Assembly (NCBI RefSeq): GCF_001658025.2
Contig: NZ_CP014007.2
Location: 4,712,001-4,776,000 of the forward strand
Source: Kosakonia oryzae
Lineage (GTDB): Bacteria > Pseudomonadota > Gammaproteobacteria > Enterobacterales > Enterobacteriaceae
Reading direction: 5' to 3'
Length of the DNA stretch: 64,000 nt
In this document: piece after piece, positions 55,132 to 63,624 of the stretch
How the letters are laid out: the number at the start of each line of letters is the position of its first letter
Position numbering within the stretch: the first letter of the stretch is position 1
Position numbers and translations under genes: made by a program
The notes under the pieces: model-generated
Seen by the model: only the letters and a program-made list of their open reading frames with translations
Told to the model about the DNA's origin: nothing
Database searches by the model: none

Positions 55132-57735
55132 GTGACCTTGCAAAATCAGGAACTTATTGCCGGACTGAAAGCAAAATTTACCGACTATCGCATCGTTTTC
55201 TGGCACGATCCCGACCAACGTTTTGCTGAAGAACTCGATCAGCTGGCGCTTGAAAACGTCACGCTGCTCAATATGAACAACTCCTCGCAGCTGGCAACTA
55301 AAAAACGTATTGAAATTGATGAGCCAGAGCAGCAATTCCTGCTGTGGTTCCCGCATGATGTGCCATCCCCTGAACTTGACTGGCTGCGTGATATCCGACT
55401 TTACAGCACGGAATTTCATGCCGACTTTGCGGCGATCACGCTTAATGCATTAGGTATTCCGCAGCTTAGCCTGCGGGATCATATTCAACGTCGTAAATCA
55501 TTTTTTAAAGGCAAACGCCCGCAGGCCCTGAAGCAGTGGATCACCGAACAGGAAACAGAAGATTCACTGGATAAAAAAATGCTGGCTGTCATTGCGGGAG
55601 CTAAATCCTTTAAAACAGAGGATATCCTGTTCAGCCTGATTAATCAGTATGTGAACCAGCAACAAGATGACGACAGCGAGCTGGAAAACACCCAGGCCAT
55701 GCTTAAGCGCCACGATCTCGACAGTGTATTGTGGAAAATAGCGCACGATGAATTGGGTTATCCGACAGAACAACCGTCGCTGGAAAACCTGATCCTGAAG
55801 TTATTTTGTACTGACCTGTCTGCGCAGGCCGATCCGCAACAGCGCGAATGGCTGGAGAAAAATGTCCTGCTCACACCATCCGGTCGGGCCTCAGCATTAG
55901 CGTTTATGGTTAGCTGGCGTGCCGATCGTCGCTATAAATCAGCCTACGATTACTGCGCCCGGTGGATACAAGAAGCACTGCATCCTGAAGATCACTATCG
56001 CCAGAGCTCTCCCTACGTTCTGCACGAATGCGAAACCACAGAAAGCATTGAGCAGACGATTATCCGTGCGCTGGTGACTCAGTTACAGGAAGAGAGCACC
56101 ACCCTGGATCGTGAAGCCTTTAAGAAATTACTTTCCGAGCGCCAGAGCAAATACTGGTGCCAGACACGGCAGGAGTATTACGCCATCTACGATGCGCTGC
56201 GTCAGGCAGAGCGTCTGCTGCATTTACGTAACCGCTTTATTGATGGTTTCCACTATCCGGATAGCGCAACCTTCTGGAAAGCCTATTGTGAAGAGCTGTT
56301 CCGCTTCGATCAGGCCTATCGCCTGTTTAACGAATCTGCACTGTTGGTACACAGTAAAGGCGCAATGATCCTTAAAAGCCTGGATGATTATATTGAAGCG
56401 CTCTATTCCAACTGGTATCTGGCAGAGCTGAGCCGCAGCTGGAATAAAGTCCTGGAAGCCGAAAAGCGTATGCAGGAGTGGCGCATCCCCGGCATTCCAC
56501 GGCAGCAGGACTTTTACAAAGAGGTTGTCAGGCCGCAATTTAACAATCCGCAGATCAAGCGTGTCTTCGTGATTATCTCAGATGCGCTGCGTTATGAAGT
56601 TGCCGAAGAGCTAAGCAACCAGATCAATAAAGAGAAGCGCTTTAGCGCAGAGTTGCGTTCACAGACCGGCGTTCTGCCAAGCTATACCCAGTTGGGGATG
56701 GCGGCTTTACTACCGCATGAGCAATTAAGTTACCAGCAAGGTAACAACGATATTGTCTATGCCGATGGCTTGTCTACTTCAGGTATCCCTAACAGAGATA
56801 TTATCCTCAAGAAATTTAAGGGGATGGGGGTAAAATCCGACGACCTGCTGAAATGGAAGAATCAGGAAGGCCGGGATATTATTCGTGATGCTGAAGTCGT
56901 CTACATCTGGCATAACACCATCGATGCGATGGGAGACAGTGCATCCACGGAAGAGAAAACCTTCGAAGCGTGCCGTAGCGCAGTTGACGAATTAAAAGAT
57001 CTGGTGACCCGCGTCATTAACCGTCTCCATGCCACGCGTATTATTGTCACCGCCGATCATGGCTTCCTGTTCCAGCAACAACAGCTTTCCACGCAGGATA
57101 AAACGACCCTGGCAATCAAGCCGGAAAATACGATTAAAAACCATAAGCGCTTTATTATCGGCCATCAGCTCCCTGCCGATGATTTTTGCTGGAAAGGCAA
57201 ACTGGCTGATACCGCTGGCGTCGCGGATGACAGTGAATTCCTGTTGCCAAAAGGCGTACAGCGTTTCCATTTTTCCGGCGGCGCGCGATTTGTCCACGGT
57301 GGCGCAATGCTGCAGGAAGTCTGTGTCCCGGTACTTCAGGTAAAAGCGTTGCAAAAAACAGCCGCAGAAAAACAACCGCAGCGTCGCCCGGTCGATATTG
57401 TTGCTTACCATCCCGTGATCAAGCTGGTAAACAACCTTGATAAGGTGAGCCTGCTGCAGACACATCCTGTTGGTGAACTTTACGAACCCCGAACATTAAA
57501 TATCTTTATCGTCGATGAAGAAAATAATGTCGTGTCGGGTAAAGAGAAAGTGAGCTTCGACAGTGATAACAACGCCATGGACAAACGAGTGCGCGATGTC
57601 ACGTTAAAATTGATCGGCGCGAACTTTAACCGGCGGAATCAGTACTGGCTGATGCTGGAAGATGCGCGAACCGAAACCGGTTATCAGAAGTACCCTGTCA
57701 TTATCGATCTGGCGTTTCAGGATGATTTCTTTTAA
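55132..57735 (+). CDS. pglZ: PglZ, BREX alkaline-phosphatase-fold protein
   Basis: The product is 867 residues from a GTG start (GTG ACC TTG), with GGGA just upstream. The PglZ domain of the alkaline-phosphatase superfamily is marked by RVFVIISDALRYEVAEEL, with metal-binding D484, and by IIVTADHGFLFQ at D642/H643. An N-terminal DinG-like helical part precedes it. PglZ is the hallmark gene of BREX and is needed for both methylation and defence. It is followed by brxL after 10 bases. Confidence 0.95.
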   Translation: MTLQNQELIAGLKAKFTDYRIVFWHDPDQRFAEELDQLALENVTLLNMNNSSQLATKKRIEIDEPEQQFLLWFPHDVPSPELDWLRDIRLYSTEFHADFAAITLNALGIPQLSLRDHIQRRKSFFKGKRPQALKQWITEQETEDSLDKKMLAVIAGAKSFKTEDILFSLINQYVNQQQDDDSELENTQAMLKRHDLDSVLWKIAHDELGYPTEQPSLENLILKLFCTDLSAQADPQQREWLEKNVLLTPSGRASALAFMVSWRADRRYKSAYDYCARWIQEALHPEDHYRQSSPYVLHECETTESIEQTIIRALVTQLQEESTTLDREAFKKLLSERQSKYWCQTRQEYYAIYDALRQAERLLHLRNRFIDGFHYPDSATFWKAYCEELFRFDQAYRLFNESALLVHSKGAMILKSLDDYIEALYSNWYLAELSRSWNKVLEAEKRMQEWRIPGIPRQQDFYKEVVRPQFNNPQIKRVFVIISDALRYEVAEELSNQINKEKRFSAELRSQTGVLPSYTQLGMAALLPHEQLSYQQGNNDIVYADGLSTSGIPNRDIILKKFKGMGVKSDDLLKWKNQEGRDIIRDAEVVYIWHNTIDAMGDSASTEEKTFEACRSAVDELKDLVTRVINRLHATRIIVTADHGFLFQQQQLSTQDKTTLAIKPENTIKNHKRFIIGHQLPADDFCWKGKLADTAGVADDSEFLLPKGVQRFHFSGGARFVHGGAMLQEVCVPVLQVKALQKTAAEKQPQRRPVDIVAYHPVIKLVNNLDKVSLLQTHPVGELYEPRTLNIFIVDEENNVVSGKEKVSFDSDNNAMDKRVRDVTLKLIGANFNRRNQYWLMLEDARTETGYQKYPVIIDLAFQDDFF

Positions 57736-57745
57736 GTGAGGCGAT

Positions 57746-59833
57746 ATGCAAAACCATAATGATTTACCCATTCCAGCCGTATCCGAAGGGGAACTCGTCT
57801 CAACCGAAGGGCAAGATCTGGATACATTGCTGAACCAGCATTTCCGGGGGCGTGTGGTACGCAAAGATCTGACGAAGCAACTCAAAGAAGGTGCGAACGT
57901 TCCCGTCTACGTACTTGAGTACCTGCTCGGTATGTATTGTGCTTCCGATGATGACAGTATTGTTGAGCAAGGTTTGCAGAACGTTAAGCGTATCCTTTCT
58001 GATAACTATGTTCGCCCGGATGAAGCGGAGAAGGTGAAATCCCTGATTCGCGAACGTGGCTCTTACAAAATCATCGACAAAGTTTCAGTAAGGCTGAATC
58101 AGAAGAAAGATGTTTACGAAGCCCAGCTTTCCAACCTCGGCATTAAAGATGCACTGGTTCCTTCCCAGATGGTCAAGGACAACGAGAAACTACTGACCGG
58201 CGGCATCTGGTGCATGATCACCGTGAATTACTTCTTTGAGGAAGGGCAGAAAACGTCGCCTTTCTCCCTGATGACGCTTAAACCTATCCAGATGCCCAAT
58301 ATGGACATGGAAGAGGTGTTTACCGCACGTACGCACTTCAACCGCGACCAGTGGATTGATGTCCTGCTACGTTCTGTGGGTATGGAACCTGCCAACATTG
58401 AGCAGAGAACAAAGTGGCACCTGATCACTCGCATGATCCCTTTCGTGGAAAACAACTATAACGTCTGCGAACTGGGCCCACGCGGCACCGGTAAAAGTCA
58501 CGTCTATAAAGAATGTTCGCCAAACTCACTGTTGGTTTCCGGCGGGCAAACCACGGTCGCAAACCTGTTTTACAACATGGCCAGCCGCCAGATTGGCCTG
58601 GTTGGCATGTGGGATGTGGTCGCGTTTGATGAAGTGGCGGGAATCACTTTTAAAGACCGGGACGGCGTGCAAATCATGAAAGATTACATGGCGTCAGGCT
58701 CGTTTTCCCGCGGCAGAGATTCGATTGAAGGCAAAGCATCGATGGTGTTCGTTGGCAACATCAATCAAAGCGTAGAGACGTTAGTCAAAACCAGCCATCT
58801 GTTAGCCCCCTTCCCTACCGCCATGATTGACACGGCATTTTTCGACCGTTTCCATGCCTATATTCCCGGCTGGGAAATTCCGAAAATGCGTCCGGAATTC
58901 TTTACCAATCGCTACGGCCTTATCACAGATTATCTCGCTGAATATATGCGGGAGATGCGCAAGCGAAGCTTCTCGGATGCGATTGATAAGTTCTACAAGT
59001 TGGGTAACAACCTCAACCAGCGCGACGTTATCGCGGTAAGGCGCACAGTTTCGGGTTTACTGAAACTTCTTCATCCCAATGGTTCTTACAGCAAAGAAGA
59101 TGTCCGAGTTTGTCTGACCTACGCCATGGAAGCTCGCCGTCGAGTCAAAGAACAGCTTAAAAAGCTAGGCGGACTGGAATTTTTCGATGTGAACTTTAGC
59201 TATATCGATAACGAGACGCTGGAAGAATACTTCGTCAGCGTACCAGAACAAGGTGGCAGCGAATTAATTCCTGCTGGCATGCCAAAGCCAGGCGTAGTGC
59301 ATTTAGTTACGCAAGCGGAAAGTGGCATGACGGGCCTGTATCGCTTCGAAACTCAAATGACAGCAGGTAATGGTAAGCATAGCGTTTCTGGTCTTGGATC
59401 AAGCACCTCGGCTAAGGAAGCTATACGGGTTGGATTTGACTATTTCAAAGGCAACCTCAGCCGCGTTAGCGCAACAGCGAAATTTTCTGAACATGAGTAT
59501 CACCTGCACGTAGTCGAATTGCACAATACTGGGCCAAGTACCGCGACCAGTCTGGCAGCACTTATTGCGCTGTGTTCCGTTTTACTGGCGAAACCCGTTC
59601 AGGAACAAATGGTCGTGTTAGGTAGCATGACGCTCGGTGGAGTAATCAACCCTGTTCAGGATCTGGCGGCTAGCTTACAACTTGCTTTCGATAGCGGCGC
59701 GAAAAAGGTCCTTCTGCCGATGTCTTCCGCGGTAGATATCCCGACGGTGCCAGCCGAGTTGTTCACCAAATTCCAGGTCAGTTTTTATTCTGAACCTGTA
59801 GATGCGGTTTATAAGGCGCTGGGAGTCAATTAG
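57746..59833 (+). CDS. brxL: BrxL, BREX Lon-like AAA protein
   Basis: The 695-residue protein has an AAA+ module with Walker A ELGPRGTGKSHVYKE near residue 244 and Walker B VVAFDEVAGI near 292. A C-terminal Lon-protease-like domain follows. In that domain the Ser of NTGPSTATSL (about S598) is kept, but the segment where Lon has its catalytic Lys reads GGVINPVQDLAASLQLAF with no Lys. This agrees with BrxL acting as a DNA-bound ATPase ring in phage defence and not as a canonical protease. It is last of the core set of type 1 BREX genes. Confidence 0.95.
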   Translation: MQNHNDLPIPAVSEGELVSTEGQDLDTLLNQHFRGRVVRKDLTKQLKEGANVPVYVLEYLLGMYCASDDDSIVEQGLQNVKRILSDNYVRPDEAEKVKSLIRERGSYKIIDKVSVRLNQKKDVYEAQLSNLGIKDALVPSQMVKDNEKLLTGGIWCMITVNYFFEEGQKTSPFSLMTLKPIQMPNMDMEEVFTARTHFNRDQWIDVLLRSVGMEPANIEQRTKWHLITRMIPFVENNYNVCELGPRGTGKSHVYKECSPNSLLVSGGQTTVANLFYNMASRQIGLVGMWDVVAFDEVAGITFKDRDGVQIMKDYMASGSFSRGRDSIEGKASMVFVGNINQSVETLVKTSHLLAPFPTAMIDTAFFDRFHAYIPGWEIPKMRPEFFTNRYGLITDYLAEYMREMRKRSFSDAIDKFYKLGNNLNQRDVIAVRRTVSGLLKLLHPNGSYSKEDVRVCLTYAMEARRRVKEQLKKLGGLEFFDVNFSYIDNETLEEYFVSVPEQGGSELIPAGMPKPGVVHLVTQAESGMTGLYRFETQMTAGNGKHSVSGLGSSTSAKEAIRVGFDYFKGNLSRVSATAKFSEHEYHLHVVELHNTGPSTATSLAALIALCSVLLAKPVQEQMVVLGSMTLGGVINPVQDLAASLQLAFDSGAKKVLLPMSSAVDIPTVPAELFTKFQVSFYSEPVDAVYKALGVN

Positions 59834-59871
59834 AATTAAAACCAATTTTTAAAAAATTGAAGAGGCTACAA

Positions 59872-60963
59872 ATGGGAAAACGCTCTGAAATTAAATTCAT
59901 AAGACCTTGCCTCTCCATATATGAAAATAATAAGGTATTGACTCCAGATTATGCTTTGCAGTGTTTGACGCAGAAAAAAGTTGTTCAGATAAACTTAGAT
60001 AATTGCTCTTTACAAAGAATGGAGGAATTATCATCGACATCAACCCTGGAGGATGTAAAACGAGTTGGTCTATTACCGTTAGTAAATTTATTACAATCAG
60101 GAAATGTATGTTTAACCGCAATTGGTGTTAATGAAATGCCTGATATATGGGTTGAGAAATCAATGACGGCCTATCAGAACTTTTGCCACCGATTCTGGCC
60201 TGGTCATATTGACGATCCCGAGGCGACTTTCAGGGAATACGCTCCAGTCTCTGAAAAAAAGAAAATTAATTTTCAGGAACTTTCCGTTGAAGCAAGGACA
60301 GTATATGGTCTTCATTATATATCTATGCTTCAAATTCAAAATATAAAATTAAACTATTCTCATCTCACGCCTGAAAAAAGATTCGAAGTATATCTTTATA
60401 GCATGATAAGCTTCATTGACATGATTAGTGCGTATGATTTAGAAATAGCAAAATATGCTTTTTGGGATCTTGACTCAAACACCATTAATCAGCTACCAGA
60501 GAGTATACATACGCGTCGAAAATATATAAAAGAGAATTTTTATAAGAACGGAAGCTATCTTGATAAATGTCGATGGTATGCATTTGATGCAGCGATGGAT
60601 TTACACTGGCTTACGGGAGCTAATTTTTCAGAAGATATAGGTTCCTTCATCACTATAAATGGTGTAAAGTTTGAGACTGAACATTGGGTTGGAACAAACG
60701 ACAAAAAATTATATTACATCTCACAAGACATCCATCATATTTACTATGAGGGGTCAACGATGAAGGCGTTGAGTTCCCGTAGAGAAAATGAGATGACTGC
60801 ATTTCAATACTGGAAAATTGTTGATAGTATTTCACAGTCTGTACTTTTATCCCGGAAGTATTCAAAAAAGGAATCAAATCCTAATATTACTAAGTTGATT
60901 GATTTGGCTGTAGAGAAAATCGAAAATGATTTACAGAATTTTTTCTTAACAAGAGGTACCTAA
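59872..60963 (+). CDS. Unrecognised accessory protein downstream of brxL
   Basis: The product is 363 residues from the ATG at 59872, preceded by AGAGG at 7 bases. The TTG at 59857 is the alternative. I do not recognise the family. It is clearly more A+T-rich than brxL, and predicted structure is mixed alpha/beta and then helical. Features that recall PIN-like nucleases are an early strand ending in VVQINLDNCSL, and later acidic helices YDLEIAKYAFWDLD and YAFDAAMDLHWLTG. That link is weak. It starts only 38 bases after brxL on the same strand, so it could be an add-on defence gene of the island. No membrane segment or signal peptide is seen. Confidence 0.75.
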   Translation: MGKRSEIKFIRPCLSIYENNKVLTPDYALQCLTQKKVVQINLDNCSLQRMEELSSTSTLEDVKRVGLLPLVNLLQSGNVCLTAIGVNEMPDIWVEKSMTAYQNFCHRFWPGHIDDPEATFREYAPVSEKKKINFQELSVEARTVYGLHYISMLQIQNIKLNYSHLTPEKRFEVYLYSMISFIDMISAYDLEIAKYAFWDLDSNTINQLPESIHTRRKYIKENFYKNGSYLDKCRWYAFDAAMDLHWLTGANFSEDIGSFITINGVKFETEHWVGTNDKKLYYISQDIHHIYYEGSTMKALSSRRENEMTAFQYWKIVDSISQSVLLSRKYSKKESNPNITKLIDLAVEKIENDLQNFFLTRGT

Positions 60964-61230
60964 AGTTATCAGCATCGAAATAATACGTTTCAGTTCCTTC
61001 TTAGCTTTAAGCGTCTAGGTGATTTCCATAATTGTATCTTAATCTTGGCCTAATCAGACCTACGCATGCAGGATGGCACTCATCGTGTGGGAAAACCATG
61101 TCCCACCATTCATATGGTGTAGCCTTACTATCGTAGGTCACTAAATTCGGCCATTTGTTTGCCACAACAAACTGACAGGCTCTTAACGCACTACTAGTCT
61201 GCATCGCAAATTTATGCTAACTCAACCAGT
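60964..61230. other. Short region between accessory gene and integrase remnant
   Basis: About 270 bases. A 65-codon minus frame (61007-61204) with LRACQFVVANKWPNLVTYDS has protein-like composition but no family I recognise; it may be a remnant of lost island genes. Confidence 0.4.
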
Positions 61231-61809
61231 TAATCTCTGGAAAATTCCAGTTTTCCAAAGACAAAAGTATTTACCCCTTTCTCCCGATTCGCATCCAGAC
61301 AATCCGCCCACCACTGCAACATCAGTCTCCTCTTCTCTAAATGCTACACCTTATGGATATAAGCAGCCCCGAACAGAGCTACGCTCCTGATGGCTCATCC
61401 ACCTCTCCACCGCATCCCTCGACCACAATCCTGACTCAATCAGAGAACTACAAGCCATCGTCCTAAAACCATGCCCACACATTTCCGTTTTCGTGTCATA
61501 GTCCATCACTCTCAGCGCTTTGTTAACCGCGTTCTCACTCATCGGCTCACGTGGATCGTGATCGCCAACGAAAATCAGCTCTCGATTCCCACTGATGCTT
61601 TTGATCTTTTCCAGAATAGCCTGCGCCTGGCGAGACAAAGACACAAGATGAGGAGTTCGCATCTTCTCTTTGCCGCCGAAGCGATAACGAAGTCGCCAGT
61701 ATTTAGAACCGTTCGGGTGAACCAGCAATACCATGCCGTCACCATCAGTAAGCTTCTAGGCTTTTGCTTCAGGCTTGGCTGTACGAACTTTCACATCACT
61801 CAGAGCCAT
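61231..61809 (-). pseudogene. P4-family tyrosine integrase, multiply disrupted
   Basis: Reading from the ATG at 61809, MALSDVKVRTAKPEAKA is followed by an in-frame TAG (61758-61756) and then KLTDGDGMVLLVHPNGSKYW, the usual start of P4-type integrases. After RFGGKEKM the sequence jumps to RTPHLVSLSRQAQAILEKIK of the catalytic domain, so roughly half the gene is deleted. The catalytic helix GHGFRTMACSSLIESGLW remains. A frameshift before AAYIHK and a further TAG break the end, which runs on as LMLQWWADCLDANRE to 61231. It cannot make an active recombinase. It marks how the BREX island entered leuX. Confidence 0.9.
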
Positions 61810-61970
61810 GATGAGTATCCTTTCAAGGGTTCTGTGTGGGTACAAACATTATCGAACCGGGATATACCCGCAGTTGTACCCGCATCAGTAAGTTGATGTA
61901 GATTGAATCAGGTTGACTTAGGTTGAGTAAAAAAGCGAGGAAAGCCTTGCGGATACTGGATTTCAGGCAC

Positions 61971-61997
61971 AAAAATAGACGTCCGTTGACGTCTATT
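61971..61997 (-). terminator. Intrinsic terminator of leuX
   Basis: The arms AATAGACGTC (61974-61983) and GACGTCTATT (61988-61997) form a 10-bp stem with a 4-base loop. On the minus strand a U-run follows at 61975-61971, just downstream of the tRNA. Confidence 0.85.
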
Positions 61998-62007
61998 GAT
62001 GTTCCGA

Positions 62008-62092
62008 TGGTGCCGAAGGCCGGACTCGAACCGGCACGTATTTCTACGGTTGATTTTGAATCAACTGCGTCTACCGATTTCGCCACTTCGGC
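62008..62092 (-). tRNA. leuX: tRNA-Leu(CAA)
   Basis: This is an 85-base tRNA on the minus strand with a perfect acceptor stem (GCCGAAG with CTTCGGC), the long variable arm of class II tRNAs, a TTCGA T-loop, and anticodon CAA inside the loop TTCAAAA closed by GTTGA/TCAAC. The 3' CCA is encoded. It matches leuX, a well-known integration site for P4-type islands. Its 3' end doubles as the island attachment site. Confidence 0.97.
62017..62030. repeat. Attachment-site repeat inside leuX
   Basis: The 14 bases AGGCCGGACTCGAA lie in the T-arm/3' part of leuX and are identical to 45924-45937. Integration here left leuX intact. Confidence 0.82.
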
Positions 62093-62503
62093 ACTGAAGG
62101 GGATGCGGAAACGTGTGGGATTATACCTGCCGTTCGCGGCTATGCAAGCCACGATCTCGCGTTCAGTTGCTAAGTGATGAAAAAACCAGCGCTGCGTCAA
62201 GCTGTTGGTACTCCCTTTTCCTGTCGCAGCGCTTTATGCGCTACATTAACCCGTCTTTCGAAATCCCCGGTCCCCTCTATCACGTTATTTATCATCCTCA
62301 CCCTGCTAATTATTTATAAAATAGCGAAACGGCCATTTTTAATATATGATATTTTACTAATCAGGTTATCTATTTCATTTTCGCTAATTTGCCATATCGG
62401 TTAAAAGACCTATGACAATTAGCCTGTTTCATTTTTTTCATTTCATTTAATACTCTGATGATTACCAGGCTCATTGACGAACGCTATTACGTGGAGATGA
62501 CGC
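62093..62503. other. Intergenic region between leuX and LuxR-type regulator
   Basis: About 410 bases holding the leuX promoter (minus strand, near 62,100-62,150) and the promoter of the regulator (plus strand). It becomes A+T-rich after 62,280. The short frames in it have no recognisable features. Confidence 0.5.
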
Positions 62504-63103
62504 ATGCATGTACTCATGATTGACAAGCAGTCGATATTTATTGAAGGAATGGCATCAGTACTTTCGCACTTTATCCCAAATGTGAAGATTCGAGGGCTGA
62601 ATAATCAGAATGAAATTAATGAAACACTAAATGAATTTCCGGCATCGTTAATTCTGCTGGATGGTGACGGAAATAAAACAGAGAGTCTTGAATTACTCGA
62701 TACGCTGGCATTGCACCACCCCACTATTCCGGTGGTGATGCTGATGAATAAATGCCAGCCGACATTACTCAGGCAGTTTCTGCATCACCATGCGATTGCG
62801 TTTGTCAGGCGTGATTCTCCGCCGGAAACCATCGCGCAGACGCTGCGTACCGCGTCGCTGGGAATGCTCTGCTTCCCGCAGGAAAGCATCACGCTACTGG
62901 ATGGCGGACACGGCGCGATTGCGCGGCTCAGCGAGCGTCAGCGCGAAATCCTCAAGCTGCTGGCTGCCGGGGAATCCAACAAGCAAATCAGCCGCCAGTT
63001 AAATATCAGCGCCGGTACAGTGAAAGCGCATCTGGAATCTATTTTCCGCCGTCTGAATGTGAATAACCGTACACAAGCCGCGATGATGTATTCGGACGAA
63101 TAG
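62504..63103 (+). CDS. LuxR-type response regulator-like protein with degenerate receiver
   Basis: This 199-residue protein has an N-terminal receiver-like domain and a C-terminal LuxR/GerE HTH (LSERQREILKLLAAGESNKQ, GTVKAHLESIFRRLNVNNRT). In the receiver, the acidic pair reads MIDKQSIFIEGM, with only one Asp. A candidate phospho-acceptor is D53 (LILLDGDG), and the usual conserved Lys is replaced by Arg (FVRRD). Phosphorylation may therefore be weak or absent. No sensor kinase is adjacent. Related proteins control fimbriae, pigments or biofilm, and the target here is unknown. Confidence 0.88.
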   Translation: MHVLMIDKQSIFIEGMASVLSHFIPNVKIRGLNNQNEINETLNEFPASLILLDGDGNKTESLELLDTLALHHPTIPVVMLMNKCQPTLLRQFLHHHAIAFVRRDSPPETIAQTLRTASLGMLCFPQESITLLDGGHGAIARLSERQREILKLLAAGESNKQISRQLNISAGTVKAHLESIFRRLNVNNRTQAAMMYSDE

Positions 63104-63243
63104 TCCAGCCTGAATTTTTATTAACACTTAATTGTTGCTACATTTCTCACTGAGCAAATACAGGAGCACTATGCCCGTGCATAATGCTCCTGCCAGAGAT
63201 ATTTAACATCAGCATTTACAGCAGCGCAGATGCACGGTGACTC

Positions 63244-63624
63244 TTATTTGGCGAGCGTTGTCTTGCGGGGCGCTCTGGAAGATGTCGCTTTTTTAACCGC
63301 CGGCGTTTTTTTACGTACTGGTGTTTTTTTCGGCTTCTCATCTTTACGCATCGTGTGGCAGAAATAATAAATAGCAATCACGCCGACACCGACATCTTTT
63401 AATATCCAGAACGGCAGTTCTTGCGCCATTAACATGACATTGAACAGCAAATAGGGAAGATTGAGAAACCCCTGAACGGTAAATCCTAACGCGGTAATTA
63501 ATAACCCAATACGATACCAGACGGGGATATTGGGCATACGGGAGCTGAGGGCGCTGACAAAAATAATCACCGCAATTGCCCCGTCCACCAGCGTGGCCGC
63601 CCAGAAAATGAGTTTCAACGTCAT
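63244..63624 (-). CDS. Small membrane protein with basic Lys/Ala/Pro tail
   Basis: This 126-residue protein has three or so hydrophobic segments (residues of about 5-25, 40-60, 65-90) and a very basic C-terminal tail rich in Lys, Pro, Thr and Ala (RKDEKPKKTPVRKKTPAVKK). I do not recognise the family. It overlaps the upstream gene by four bases (ATGA), so the two are co-translated. The pair looks like the small membrane genes next to prophage or phage-derived lysis functions, but no other phage gene is seen in the window. Confidence 0.75.
   Translation of the reverse strand: MTLKLIFWAATLVDGAIAVIIFVSALSSRMPNIPVWYRIGLLITALGFTVQGFLNLPYLLFNVMLMAQELPFWILKDVGVGVIAIYYFCHTMRKDEKPKKTPVRKKTPAVKKATSSRAPRKTTLAK

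Noticed and set aside
45850-62100. CRISPR array, restriction endonuclease or DISARM genes in the island
   Set aside because: No regularly spaced repeats are seen, and the methyltransferase context is fully explained by BREX (pglX with pglZ and brxL).
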